Source: Alectoria sarmentosa
Lineage: Eukaryota; Ascomycota; Lecanoromycetes; Lecanorales; Parmeliaceae
DNA length: 64,000 nucleotides
Assembly: GCA_009733775.1 (NCBI GenBank)
Contig: WOGZ01000180.1
Location: 1 to 64,000, forward strand
Direction of reading: 5' to 3'
In this document: positions 1 to 11,260 of the stretch, piece after piece
How the letters are laid out: each line of letters begins with the position of its first letter
Numbering within the stretch: the stretch's first letter is position 1
Translations under genes and position numbers: made by a program
Notes under the pieces: generated by a model
Databases searched by the model: none
What the model was told of the DNA's origin: nothing
Seen by the model: the letters and a program-made list of their open reading frames with translations, nothing else

Positions 1-55
<55 letters not shown>

Positions 56-1520
56 TTTTATTTTAATAATTTATATACGTATTTATTAAAATTATAAATA
101 TAAAAAACTCTTTTACGACGAAATTATATTAAAGTAAAAGCTTTCATTTTTCTTTATTATTACGATTTTCAATATATAAACTTTATTATTATATTAAAAA
201 TAATAAAAGAATTTAAATAATTTAATAAATATCTCTTTTAAATCTCGAAAATCGAAAACTTTAATCGAAAACGAAAACGAGATTTTCAAATTTGTTCGCG
301 AACTCTCGCCTCGATCTTATTTTAATATTAAAGAATTGAAAAAAGTTTAAACTTCGCTTTATTTCGTTTTATTATTTAACGTAGATTAATAATCGCGATA
401 AAAGATTTTTATAATATAAAAATATTTTATTTTTTGTTTTTTAAATTTATAATTATGATATAATTATTAATAAATAAAAATTAAATAAATTATAATATAA
501 TATAAAATCGTAAAAAGTAATATATATTATAAATAATTATATAATATTAAATAGTTTTAATAAGTATTTTTTTTTATTTTAAAAAATCATTTTATCAAAA
601 AATTTATATAAACGATAATTTAATTATATAAAAACGAAAATCTTTATTAAAAAACGCTAAATATCGAACAAAATTAAATAAATATATAATTTATAATAAT
701 ATTTGAAAACTTAAATGTTTGTAACACAAATTAATATATTTATTTATTTTAAATATATATTTAAATTTTCAAATAATAGTTTTCATTAATATATATATAT
801 ATATATAAATAAATAAACAATTTCTTTTTAAATTAAATAAATTATATTTATTTAATTTAAATAATAATTTAAATTATTATATTTTAATTTTTGAAATTAA
901 AAATTATAATATTTAAAATAATTTTATGCTAATTATACGTGAATTAAAAACGCGAAAAAAGTTAATTAAATAAATTAAAACTTAAATTTACTTTATATCA
1001 AAAATATATAAAAATTATATACAATTTATTATTTAAATTTATAATTATGTGTTTAAGATTATAAAATAATTTTATTAAATTAAATTAGCGAAGAAATATT
1101 GTGAATAAGTTAATTAAAATAATAATATAACTTTTTAATTTTTAAATTATTTAAAAATAAGAAAACAATTTTTTTTTTAATAATTCAAAAATTAATTTAA
1201 CTTTTATATTATTTTATATTTAATTCTTTTAAAAACTTAAAAAATGATAAAAGTTTTAAAAAAGTTATAATTTTAATATTTAATTTATTTAATTTATTTA
1301 AATCTTCGTTATAATAATTATATTATATAAACTTTTATAATAATTTTAATAATTTTAACGAAAATAAAAAATATAAAGAAAATAAATAAAATATTAAAAA
1401 ATATTAAAAAATAAAAACTTTTACAAATTAAAAGATTAATAAAATCGAAAAGAAGATAATTAAGTTTTTTGATATCTTAGTCTTGCTATTTATAAAAAAA
1501 TAAGATTGTTTGATATCATA
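1..1520. repeat. AT-rich, probably RIP-mutated block
   Basis: The block starts with a (TTA)n microsatellite of about 55 bases and continues as nearly pure A/T with isolated G and C. No ORF of useful length exists on either strand. It ends abruptly near 1,500-1,550, where ordinary coding composition begins. This is what ascomycete AT-isochores left by repeat-induced point mutation look like; a decayed transposon is the likely ancestor, but none can be recognised. Dinucleotide ratios were not computed. Confidence 0.75.
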
Positions 1521-1705
1521 ATGTCGACTTGTTATATCAATTTCTTGGATTGTGGGCATACTGGAATCTGGAAGCCCTAACCCTACACTTCATATCCCCC
1601 GTCGGACCGTTTAGCCGATCTCAGCCCTATCGATATCCTATCGATAAGCCCTGCAACCCCAAGCTCCTTCCAAATCAACAACGCCCCCAACCCTCACCAG
1701 CCCCA

Positions 1706-2863
1706 ATGACGCTCAACCCCACCCCCCAACCCCTGACCTTCCCCGCCCTCACCTTCGCCAAACTCGCCCCTGCCTCCTTCCTCTCCGCCCACCTCTCGAA
1801 CCCCTCGGGCCCGACCCGACCCTCCGGCCGCACCCCAACCCAGACGCGAACTCCGACGTGCAACACGGGCAGTCTCACCCACGCGAACGGTAGCGCGGTC
1901 GTCAGATGTGGGGATACGGCTGCGGTGTGCGGGGTCAGAGGGGAGATTCTCAAGGTGGGGGATATTGCGGATTATGAGGCGAGGGAAGTGGATGGTGATG
2001 ATGATGAGGGAGAAGGTGAAGGGGAAGGGGAAGGGGAAGGGGAAGGGGGAGAAGAGATGATGGAAGTACGGAGAAAGAAGAGGAGGCGAGAGGATACGGA
2101 TGAGATGGCGCGATTGAATCTCTTGGTTCCGAATCTCGAACTCGCGACTGGCTGCTCTCCTGCGCATCTTCCTGGCGGTCCGCCCTCTGTGCTTGCGCAG
2201 ACGCTCACGCAGCGCGTTGTGACTCTCTTGCACACGAGTGATATGATCGGTATGGAACCTCTGAGGATATGGTTCCAACCTTCCATCGAATCTACAAGTG
2301 CTACGCCTGGAGCCATGAGGATGGGCGGGGACATGGAAGAGATGGAAGCGCGAAAAGGAGAAGAAGGGGAGATGGCAAAAGCGGAGATCAAGGCCTTCTG
2401 GGTCCTCTACATCGACGTTCTCTTCATCTCGCTGGATGGGAATGCGTTCGATGCGGCATGGCTGGCTATACTGGCTGCGTTGAAGGATACGATTCTACCG
2501 CGGGCGTGGTGGGATGCGGACAGGGAGATGGTGCTCTGCTCGGATGACCCGTCGGAGGCGAGGGGATTGGAGATTGGGGCTATTCCTGTGCCGTTGAGTT
2601 TTGCGGTGTTTGAAGGGGATGGGCAGGGGGAGGGGGAGAGAACGAAAGAGAAAGGGAAGGAGAAGTGGGTTCTGGTCGATGTGGATGGGTTTGAGGAGGG
2701 GCTGTGTCGAGAGGAAGGGACGGTCGTTGTTGGAGAGAGGGGAAGGTTGGTTAGAATTGAGAAGAATGGGGGTGCAGGTGTGGGGATGAGGGAAATGAGG
2801 GGGCTGGTTGACTTGGCGGCGAAGAGGAGGGAAGAGTGGATGGCTGTGTTGGGGATGAGTTGA
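1706..2863 (+). CDS. RRP43: Exosome core subunit Rrp43 (RNase PH-like fold)
   Basis: Single-exon gene for a 385-aa protein of the RNA exosome ring, which processes and degrades RNA in nucleus and cytoplasm; this subunit is structural in eukaryotes. The frame is open from 1,529, but upstream it has no ATG, so the ATG at 1,706 is chosen. Visible signatures are a GSAVVRCGDTAAVCGVRGE strand near residues 61-79, SVLAQTLTQRVVTLLHTSDMI near 161-181 with LRIWF just after, and KAFWVLYIDVLFISLDGNAFD near 229-250. A low-complexity acidic Gly-Glu tract followed by KKRRR (about 94-130) is inserted in the first domain and is encoded by a GGGGAA repeat. Only about 180 bases separate the ATG from the AT-rich block. 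It converges with the next gene. Confidence 0.85.
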   Translation: MTLNPTPQPLTFPALTFAKLAPASFLSAHLSNPSGPTRPSGRTPTQTRTPTCNTGSLTHANGSAVVRCGDTAAVCGVRGEILKVGDIADYEAREVDGDDDEGEGEGEGEGEGEGGEEMMEVRRKKRRREDTDEMARLNLLVPNLELATGCSPAHLPGGPPSVLAQTLTQRVVTLLHTSDMIGMEPLRIWFQPSIESTSATPGAMRMGGDMEEMEARKGEEGEMAKAEIKAFWVLYIDVLFISLDGNAFDAAWLAILAALKDTILPRAWWDADREMVLCSDDPSEARGLEIGAIPVPLSFAVFEGDGQGEGERTKEKGKEKWVLVDVDGFEEGLCREEGTVVVGERGRLVRIEKNGGAGVGMREMRGLVDLAAKRREEWMAVLGMS

Positions 2864-3095
2864 GAAAGGAAAAGTCATGTGTTTATCCTACTCCAAATGC
2901 ATGCATAGCGTTGGAGTTCGAGCAGGTCTGCTGCAAAGTCGCCTTACATCATGTATCAGGCTATCTGAGAAGCTGGGTATCGAAGGCTAATTCACAGCCT
3001 GCCGTGTAGCTTATTCTGGATGCTCTAGTCAGTCTCCCTCGATACCGCCGAAAGGCGTCGAGTTACGGGCAGCGCAAAATTTTAGGTCCGTTTCC
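2864..3095. other. Convergent intergenic spacer
   Basis: About 230 bases between two converging genes must hold both 3' UTRs. No further gene is visible. Confidence 0.6.
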
Positions 3096-5087
3096 TCAAT
3101 AGGTCTCTCCGAGCCCATCGTCGTCGCCATCTTCGACCTTCGTATTTGCACCATCACTATGCGCCAAGCGTGCTGACGGGGTTGCCTGCTCTGGAATCGA
3201 TGGCTTTTTAGGTTTTGCTGGTGCCGTCTCGAGAAGGTTGACCGAGATGAAGATGAGCTCGCTCTTGCGATCTCTATCGAAAGCCCCCTTTGCTTTGTCT
3301 TCTTTGCGACCGCCATTGGTCGTCTGGCTGATCTTGGGCGCTTCCGATTCTTCACTGTCGGATTGAGCTTTCATGGACTCGCCATGACTTGGTTTGGAAC
3401 TCTTAGGGTTCTCTGACAGGTCTTCGCCCGATCGGCTTTTCTCGGGAATCTTGGTCTGGCCGTTGGCGGCCTGGTCGCCGACCTCATCGTTCTGATGAAT
3501 ATCTTTCACCTCTTTAGAATCGTTCAAACTTCTCTGGACCGCGAAAAAGGCGCTTTTCCAGTTGACGCCTAGCCAACGGTTTGCTTTCCAAGCGCTGTCT
3601 TCTGTCTCCTTTCTACCTCGAGCTTCCGCTTCCTTTTCTTCTTCAGCTTCGTCGAATTGCCACAATGTTTTGATGTCGCCCTTGACAAGAGCAGTGCCCC
3701 ATAAGGAACCCAGAACTCCAGGGACGAGGTACAGAAGAGCAGGTTGGGCCTGGCCGTAGATCTCCATGACGCCAATGGTGCATAGCATACCGAGGACATA
3801 ACCTACGACGCTTGCGCGAAAGTACGTTTTGGGGAAGAAACCACCTTGGAATTGCTTCAATTTGACCATGTCTTCCTTCCGAGTCCAAAAGCGCTCACCC
3901 CAGCCACCCGTTGCAGGATGCCATGTTGGTTTTACGACCTCAGAGTCATCAGCCTCCTTGCTCGCGGGGGTATTTGCAGCGTTCGCATTGCTGTTCAAAT
4001 TTTTGACGGCTCGCCGGGTTTGCTTGCGCAAGTAAAAGAGGTAGAGATCGAATCGCAATGCAAAGCCAATCATCATGCCGGGCAGAATAATGTCTCCCAG
4101 CCCAAGCATAGACAAGGCCTGTTTTGAGGGGTCTTCAGTAGGTCTCCTTGGCCTTGGGAAAACAAGCTTGGCTGGGATATCGAGCTGGGTAGCTACGGTC
4201 ACCATGAGGGGCGTGAAAAAGACGAAGTATATATCGTAGACGAAAAGGGCAACCAGTATTAGCGTGCCTGTCCAGGACGTTGTTGGTGACATGATTTGGA
4301 GAGCACTGTAGGCGAAGCCGAAACCAAGGAGATTGGTCAGCCACCATGGCTTGCCTATGAGGTTGAAATAGAGCAGAGCCACGACGGCGAGGAAGAGGCT
4401 AGTGACGTCCTGAGGACCTACCTTGAACTGGGCTTCCACGGTCTGGTGGACGTAGACGCGTACGTCAAGCTGGTGGGACGATAGCTTCCGGAGGGTCCAC
4501 ATAGCGTTGGTGTTTTTAGATGGCATCGGTAGAGCGGAAGACGGTTTAGATACTGGCGAGTCTCGCTCTACTGAAGGCGACGATGTAAGCCTGAATCTTC
4601 GCTGCTTGATATCGATCTCTAAGGTATTGCCGTCGATGTCGTGAGTTTTGGGGAAAAAGAACGATGAGATGAGACCCATGATGTCCTTGATCATTCGAGC
4701 CAAAGACCAGACTCCGAAGCCAGCGAAATACCAGTTCAAGATTTTGTTCAACCAGGCTGGATCTTCGAGCCAAATGATGAGAAAGTAGAGGCTTGTAAGA
4801 CTGAGGGCAGCGAACAAAGGCAAAAGGAGGGCGTCAATAGGGCCGAGACCCTCCATCATTTGCTCTTGCTCCTCGGGTTCGTCATGTTGACCATTCTGCT
4901 TCTTGGTCTTATTTGATGGTTTGGCTGCTGATGATGGGCGTGAAAGCGAAGCATGGGCACCGGCGTAAATAGGAAGGAGAGCAGAGATGAGAAGATGGAG
5001 GTAGACTGGTAGATCTGGATAGCCTACAACCGCACGATAGCCCACGGCTTGGAGGAGTTTTGCGAACTGATCCATGATAGGTGGCAT
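3096..5087 (-). CDS. Signal peptide peptidase family intramembrane aspartyl protease
   Basis: Intronless 663-aa member of family A22B, which cleaves signal-peptide remnants and type II membrane proteins in the ER membrane. The catalytic motifs are intact: YD at 284-285 (FVYDIYF), GLGD at 329-332, and QPALLY at 448-453, which contains the conserved PAL. Several hydrophobic segments lie N-terminal and around these motifs; a Gly/Asn/Ala-rich loop of about 60 residues separates GLGD and PAL. After the last membrane segment comes a long charged, Ser/Glu/Lys-rich cytosolic tail (about 500-663), longer than in animal SPP but common in fungi. The start MPPIMDQFAKLL at 5,087 is chosen; a second in-frame ATG follows four codons later. 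No sign of damage. Confidence 0.92.
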   Translation of the reverse strand: MPPIMDQFAKLLQAVGYRAVVGYPDLPVYLHLLISALLPIYAGAHASLSRPSSAAKPSNKTKKQNGQHDEPEEQEQMMEGLGPIDALLLPLFAALSLTSLYFLIIWLEDPAWLNKILNWYFAGFGVWSLARMIKDIMGLISSFFFPKTHDIDGNTLEIDIKQRRFRLTSSPSVERDSPVSKPSSALPMPSKNTNAMWTLRKLSSHQLDVRVYVHQTVEAQFKVGPQDVTSLFLAVVALLYFNLIGKPWWLTNLLGFGFAYSALQIMSPTTSWTGTLILVALFVYDIYFVFFTPLMVTVATQLDIPAKLVFPRPRRPTEDPSKQALSMLGLGDIILPGMMIGFALRFDLYLFYLRKQTRRAVKNLNSNANAANTPASKEADDSEVVKPTWHPATGGWGERFWTRKEDMVKLKQFQGGFFPKTYFRASVVGYVLGMLCTIGVMEIYGQAQPALLYLVPGVLGSLWGTALVKGDIKTLWQFDEAEEEKEAEARGRKETEDSAWKANRWLGVNWKSAFFAVQRSLNDSKEVKDIHQNDEVGDQAANGQTKIPEKSRSGEDLSENPKSSKPSHGESMKAQSDSEESEAPKISQTTNGGRKEDKAKGAFDRDRKSELIFISVNLLETAPAKPKKPSIPEQATPSARLAHSDGANTKVEDGDDDGLGETY

Positions 5088-5690
5088 TGCTCGAGTTGTA
5101 ATATTACAGCATCCCCAAAAGGCGTAACACTGGCTTTTGCCTTAGAATGATAGACGAAAGTTCTGCTGGGATGAGAGCGCAAGAAGAGAGATCCTCATAC
5201 TTGAACCTTTAGAGAGCAGCGGCATGTTGCAGGTGATGAAACCTGGCTTGTTTGTCCGCGACTTGTTCAAAGTCCCCAAAAGCGGTAATTTAACGCGCTT
5301 ACGCTAGGCCCAATGGAGACGTAGAGCGGAGCTAGACTAGGATGCTAATTGTTGCTAGATTCAGTGACTGTTGATCTTTTCAAAAAGGTTTGCTTCGACC
5401 GCGTCTGTGATCGCATATGCTCCCAACTTCGGAACGATAAGTCTCCCTACCTGATATGGTTGGTTACTCAAATTGCACAAGAGTCCACAGTCTTCACATA
5501 CTGTACCATGGCATTAATCCGTTAATTCTCTTTCTCGGCCCTTTTATACGAGTCTGCAACTGACATGGAAGCATCTCGTTGCACATGTTGGTCGTTGCAC
5601 GTGTTCAGATTGTGACTACTTCATTCTACCAGCCCCACACTACGCATTCGCTGGTCGCCATTGTTTTTCTGTGCGGCAATGATATCGCTA
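5088..5690. other. Intergenic, promoter side of the SPP gene
   Basis: About 600 bases between the SPP start and the 3' end of the next gene on the same strand. No ORF with family features is seen, and no specific regulatory motif is assigned. Confidence 0.5.
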
Positions 5691-6971
5691 CTACTTCTTC
5701 TCATCCTCTTCCATAATCTTTTCCACTTCAGTCTTGAAATTGCTCTTGAAGTCCTGGTCCGTCTTGAGGGGCTTCCAACCCAGACTCCGACTAAGCTCTG
5801 GCTCTGTCAAAGAACTTTAGGCAGAGATCAGCTACCAAGTTTGAATTCTTGAGGAGACCGAGCACACTTACTTCGAAGCAAAAGCCAGCTCGGCAAGCAA
5901 AGCATTCCCACCGGCCAACCTCTCCGCTGCTTCTTCGAGACTGATACTCTTCACTTTCTCTGTCTTGCTAATGCCAAGCGTGAACAGTGCATCAGCTATC
6001 CCTTGTGATACCTCGAGCCACGTAAACCGTCCGTTCGCAGAGAAGTAGATTCCTTTCTCGCCACTCGGCAGATCCTCCCCAGCAAAAAGCTTCTGCACAA
6101 CAGTTTCATACAGTTTTGCTAAATCACCCACATGCACATGGTTCCAGCTCGCCTTCCCGTCAGCGATGACTTCAGCCTGCTTCGTCTTAAGCGCCGCTTT
6201 GATCATCGCTGGGATTTGGATGGACTGCTGATTGAAATGACCGGTACCAATGCCATAGATCAAGGGAGACATGATGATGTAAGTCTTCACGCCGACTCTC
6301 AAGCCAGTCTCAATTACCGTGAGGTCAGTCTGTCGCTGAAAATATGGCTGTTTCTCGTTGCGCATCTTCTCGTACGAGTAGATGTCTTCTTTGTCGGAGA
6401 AGACGTGATCTTCAATATATTTGCCCGTGATGGGTTGATCGCCTAGATTGGACGTGCCTGACGTCTTGTTAATGCGATGTCAGTCTAGCCTTTTCTTGTT
6501 GACCGAGCTGTACGTACGTGGATATAGTACACATCGTTCCCAGTGCTTCTCTTCCTCTTCCCCAACCCCAAGATCAAAGCTTTTGCCGATCCTTCATGGT
6601 AGCCTGAGGCTGTATGGATGACCACTGGAACACACTTTTAGTCATATGGTTCGAGCTCTAGAAATCGTAAAGCTGCATACTGTCATAGCCACTTGCAACC
6701 TTCTCAATCTCATCGCTCGCATCAAGGTCACTGAACAGCTCCGCTTTTACTCCTTTGTCGGATAAGACTTCAGCTTTGACGTTTCCTCGGACTAAGCCCG
6801 AGATGCTTGATTTCCTTATAGAATCGTGTTGGGATTTGACGAGATCGGATAGGATAGTGCCACCACTATGATGAAGAGTCTGGTGATCAGCGCCTTTTAA
6901 GTGAGGGTTGATATTCTTATCACATACATATACCCAGTCGCACCTGTCACGAGGATGTTGAAAGACGCCAT
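5691..6971 (-). CDS. Extended SDR, NAD-dependent epimerase/dehydratase-like
   Basis: Five exons inferred on the minus strand: 6971-6928, 6865-6681, 6624-6518, 6464-5872 and 5814-5691, giving 350 aa. Every junction keeps frame and has a usable donor (GTATGT, GTATGC, GTACGT, GTAAGT). The first junction rebuilds the Rossmann motif TGATGYIG at residues 9-16, with the glycine triad spread over exons 1 and 2, which strongly supports the model. Later residues match atypical/extended SDR proteins: VIHTASGYHEGSAKALI, then HTSGTSNLGD and the C-terminal SLGWKP. A cytosolic NAD(P)-dependent oxidoreductase or epimerase is likely; the substrate cannot be told. A canonical YxxxK is not clear, but SYEKM after exon 3 may carry the Tyr/Lys pair. 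Confidence 0.82.
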
Positions 6972-9900
6972 GCTGATGACTAGGAGATGTCCGTAGGGTG
7001 CTGATGGGCGGAATGAGCAACCCTTTAGTGTGATGAGATTGACTTCGACGGTCTTACTAAACAGGAAAGCTTTCTTGCTTTCAACAACGATTGAAATATT
7101 TTTGAGAATCTCTTCCTTTTCTAGTGGATCGGAAAATGTGAAAGATTGGTAATCGCCTTTCGCTCCGCCGTGACGCAATCCCACATCCGACCTTCTCGGC
7201 TCCTCTCGGCTTGGATCATCCACTCAAGTACCCACTACCAACACCTCAGGACAAGCTATCAAAAGTTGCAAGAATCGGTAATGGGGGGCTCAGTTTGTTT
7301 AGCGAATTGGATGGTGACTAGAAGAATCGCTCGGTCGCAACATCCGAGGCAGGAGTCCCTTTAGCAAACCTTCGTGTCCAGGTGGAGCTATACACTTCTT
7401 GATTGTGACTTGGAAAGACGTTAATAGCGGGAAAGCCATGGGAAGATCGGCAAAGCAGAAGAATGGCGATATCATTACGGTTCCTATCGCTACCCACCCC
7501 CTTCATCGAAATTACGCCTGACGAAAGGCAATTTGATCGGACAAAACCCTACGTACCCCTTCGATTTGCAGAGACTCTCGCTGGTTATAGGACAAACTTT
7601 CCCGGACGTCTTCTTACCACCTTGATCACGTCGAACGATTCCGATTCGCTCAAGATCTAGGTCTTGGATGTTTGTATCATTGTTTCAGCGCGTCGCGTGA
7701 TCCTAGAAATAATACAGAATCGTCTCACCACCCTACTGCATGCGGGTGTAATACCTCTATACATTTTCCGTCGTCCGCGCAATGCCGTGGCTCGCCTGCG
7801 GGCTATCTTGTTGGCCTCCTGGTGTAGCTATAGCCCCATCTGAAGGACCCATCAGCAGCACTCTGGCCCCATTCATGAGCCATCTGTATAGAGGCCACAT
7901 AGCCACAACCACAACCACGCCAAGTCTAGAATCGTGCTCATTGATGCTTGGCTAGGTCGAATATTGCTTTTATTCGCTCAGACTCGGAAGACTTACCACT
8001 TTTGAATTTTTGTAGGCGAGCTCTGCACGAGTAGATGAGATTTGGTAGGACCAAGGGGTCTACCTTTGGCACGCGCAATAGCAGGTGCGTGAAGAGCGAG
8101 TGGTGGGTCTATGGATTACCCAAGGTATGTCAACTCAGAAACACCCAGTGCGAATGAGGCAGCGGGTTTCTCCAATCGTCTGTGAAGATGTTCTTTACGG
8201 CGACAAGATATGGGAGCAAGGACCCAAAATATATACGCAGGGAAATCAGATGTTGCATTTGAAAGTAGTGCATCTCAGTGGGTCTCCTCTCAATCCTTCT
8301 TCCGCCTAGAACCTACGCAAATTCCAAGTGCGCAAGTTACCTCAAAATCAACAACTTTGCGCCACTGCGAACTTCACAATAGACCCACAACAGTGTTATA
8401 CCGTACACATATCCTCGTGGTGTTCTTACAAATACTTCTCGTCAAAGTCCGTCACAAGTTGTAAGGACGGGAAGCGCGAGGTGGAGAGGGAAATGGGGTG
8501 GTAGACTGATGAGGAAGGAGGGGTTTGGGAAAAGCCGAGCTGAACTTGAAGACAGGATTCTTCTCAAGGGATCGCTGAACTGCATTAAATTGACTATAGC
8601 GATTGTCTGCGAGTGGAGATCAAGGGCTCTGCGAACAGAGTCAAACGTGACCAACTAATTGTGGGAGCAAGACTGAATCTCTCATCATGCAAAAGCTTCG
8701 AAACCTTTTCAGCTATGGCAAATGCAGCCAGACTGTACGCTTGGACAAAACAATCGATACTGAAGGCCAATTATCCTTCAGTTGTTCATTAAGTCTGCAC
8801 ATGGCTTATGGGTTCTTCACCTGTACGCTTTGGTCTTCAGACTTCGTCCACGGAATTTGAGAGGACATCCGAGGGTTCCATGATCGGAATACCTAGCTCT
8901 CAAGACTTAGACAGAACTCCGTCATGCGTCACCCGCGCCCTCGCGCCTCGCGCCATCACTCGAGACGGTCTGATGGGATTTAATATTTGAGTTTCCGGAG
9001 ACCTTCCGATTGGTACTTTTCATGTTGATCATAAGTTGTAGCGTCCCTCTGCACACCATGACGAGGCGATGTATTTGCAGGGTTTTTGGAACAACGGGCA
9101 AGAATCTGTTAAAAGACGGCGGGCTTCTCTAGCACAGCCTTCCCTTTCCCCTTCCCCTTCCCCTTCCCCTTTCCCTTGCCTCGATTGCGTTTCTGACGCT
9201 TATAAAATTCAAAGTACCGAAACCTCCACCGTCAACACCGGCTCACCCCCAGCTTCCCCGCCTCCAACTCGAGCAATTGGATCTACCTCTGGGAACTCCG
9301 AACTTCCCTTTGCCCGGGCATCTCGGAATCTCGGTATACCTCTACGTCCAATCGTGCCAGAAAGGTACCATTCTCCATATACCGCACCCTTGAAGTTTCT
9401 TGGAAAACCTGCCTGCAGGCGCGCAGAATGGCCGGCTCCAGACCATACTTAGTCCCGAATCTCCTCGTGGCGCCGATCGCGAGTCCTATTTATGCAGGGC
9501 CAGACTTAGTAGGCCTTCGTATACTCTGTCACGAAGCTTTGTGGGAAGAGCCATGAATCTGGAAGGTGGGGTTGTTTGGTGGTCGCTGCGGTCGTTTGAG
9601 GGTGGAAGCTGGAGGAGGGCAGTCTTTGTAAGATGGCGGCTTGGTTTCATGGTGTGCGTATGTGTTCATCTGGCGCGGCCGAAAGGTTGTCCGTACTTGA
9701 TACGTTTTTGGTATCTGATACGTCTGTGTGAGCTATCTTGAAGTGCAGAAGTCCAGCAGGAAAGATTTTGGAAGTCAGAGTAGAGACTGAAAATAGTCTT
9801 TGAGAAGATCGTGGTTCAATTTTGGACATGCGAAGATAGGTGTCAAGAAGATCCAGAGGAGAAGATAGAAAGAATTGGGGCCATAGGCCCGGAGTAGAGC

Positions 9901-10147
9901 GTATTGGGATATTACTGGGAAGGTAACAACGCCACATATGGGCTCTCAGATAGAAGAGGGTAAAAGTCTAGGCATAAGTCAAGAAGAGATGTCAGTCTGC
10001 ATGTAGAATCAGCGCCATTAGTCATTTCCGCCACCAGGCCAAAGTAGATACGCCAGAAACATGTGAGCTTTCGAGAGGGATATGCTCATTGTATTCCTTG
10101 GTGCTTTGTCTGCTCTCTTGGTATTAATCCATGGGTATCTCTACCTT
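6972..10147. other. 3.2-kb stretch without a supported gene
   Basis: Only short ORFs on both strands, none with a recognisable domain or plausible splice partners. It includes a pyrimidine tract of CCTTCC/CCCCTT units at 9,138-9,178 inside a 127-codon ORF (9,069-9,452) rich in Ser/Pro, which I regard as a composition artefact. Confidence 0.5.
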
Positions 10148-11260
10148 CTAACTCTCCGGCTTCACCTTCATCATCCACCATCCCACTTCCGGCTGCAGCG
10201 TATCCTTTCCCACACTTCCATCCGCCGTTTGCTCTCCACTGCTCGAAACCCCGATTCCGACCGAACCCGCTATCATTCTCGCCATGTACTCGTCGCCATT
10301 ATCGTTCACCTTTACGGGCACAGCGGACCACCCGAGCGGGATGTTAGTTGTATCGATGGAATGGTACCGTACCCCATCCAAAGATAGTTCACCGGCACCG
10401 TGATACAGGCTCCGACCTTCATCTCCCCAGAAACAGAATGCTGTAATCCAGCCGGAAAGTTCGGAAGAACCACTGCCTGCACGAGTGCTCTTCGCCATTT
10501 TCTGCCAAAAGTCCTTGTTATCCTCAGATGCCGGGTCATCGAATGCGGTAACGAATCGAGAAATGACCGGTTCGAGGAGCTTGTACCATTCTTCCACTTC
10601 CTTTCCGAAAGTCGGTAATTTGTTGATCCGCGCCATGATCTTCTGCCAATCGGCTTTCTCGCCCTCTAGCGTCACGGATGGGATGCCACAGAGAAAGCTC
10701 GCCTTATACGAGAAATAACGCTGTAGCGTACTCATCATAATGATGGAGCAGACGACTGTATCCGTGGCTGTGGTTGTTGAGAAGTCAGGGATGATCCACG
10801 TCCGCAACTCTGGATCCGTCACATTCTCGTCAATGAGCTTTCCGATCTCCAAAGGGAATTTGGCCCAGTCGTAGGTCGCCGCAGTCCCATTTGCGCAAAT
10901 CTCAAGTTCCTTCTGTTCGTCATGGGCGACGAAGTGGTGGCGTAGCTCTTCGGCCTGAGCGTTTACGTGGACGTTGAATTGCGTTAGGATAGCTAGCCAG
11001 ACGTCGTCGGGTCGGATTATGAGGTTGTGGTGACGGTTGTAGGCGTCGATGGCAGCACGGATGAAGCCGTTATCTGATGCCTTAACGGTGCAATTTGCCA
11101 AATCTGAGTCCGAAAAAGAGGACTGGATGATACGTTCGCAATTCTCGTGCTCTTTGAAGCTACATTTTTGTAACAAATCTTCAGGAGATTCTGCAAAGGA
11201 CCTAGACCACGTTGGGAGCTGGGAGGCCTTGTGGGTTGCGGGGTGAAATGTGATGGGCAT
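10148..11260 (-). CDS. DUF4419 family protein
   Basis: Intronless gene for a 370-aa soluble protein. The segment from about residue 60, ASDNGFIRAAIDAYNRHHNL followed by IIRPDDVWLAILTQFNVHVN, and the later GWITAFCFWG block (near 265) are typical of DUF4419, a domain common in fungi and also present in some bacteria. No signal peptide or membrane segment is visible. The biochemical role of the family is unknown, and the neighbours give no hint. Start at MPITFHPATHKASQLPTWSR. The frame is clean. Confidence 0.8.
   Translation of the reverse strand: MPITFHPATHKASQLPTWSRSFAESPEDLLQKCSFKEHENCERIIQSSFSDSDLANCTVKASDNGFIRAAIDAYNRHHNLIIRPDDVWLAILTQFNVHVNAQAEELRHHFVAHDEQKELEICANGTAATYDWAKFPLEIGKLIDENVTDPELRTWIIPDFSTTTATDTVVCSIIMMSTLQRYFSYKASFLCGIPSVTLEGEKADWQKIMARINKLPTFGKEVEEWYKLLEPVISRFVTAFDDPASEDNKDFWQKMAKSTRAGSGSSELSGWITAFCFWGDEGRSLYHGAGELSLDGVRYHSIDTTNIPLGWSAVPVKVNDNGDEYMARMIAGSVGIGVSSSGEQTADGSVGKDTLQPEVGWWMMKVKPES

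Noticed and set aside
1..60. Possible telomere at the window start
   Set aside because: The repeat is (TTA)n, not TTAGGG; it is a microsatellite within the AT-rich block.
1675..2391. Minus-strand ORFs opposite RRP43
   Set aside because: They are shadow frames of the repetitive, GC-skewed coding strand and show no domain.
5661..5852. Plus-strand ORF with hydrophobic start (MISLLLLLILF)
   Set aside because: It is antisense to the last exon of the SDR gene, whose splice model is well supported.
9069..9452. 127-codon Ser/Pro-rich ORF
   Set aside because: Composition comes from a CCTTCC-type repeat; no domain, no supporting context.
10063..10387. Plus-strand ORFs with signal-like leader
   Set aside because: Antisense to the 3' end of the intact DUF4419 gene.
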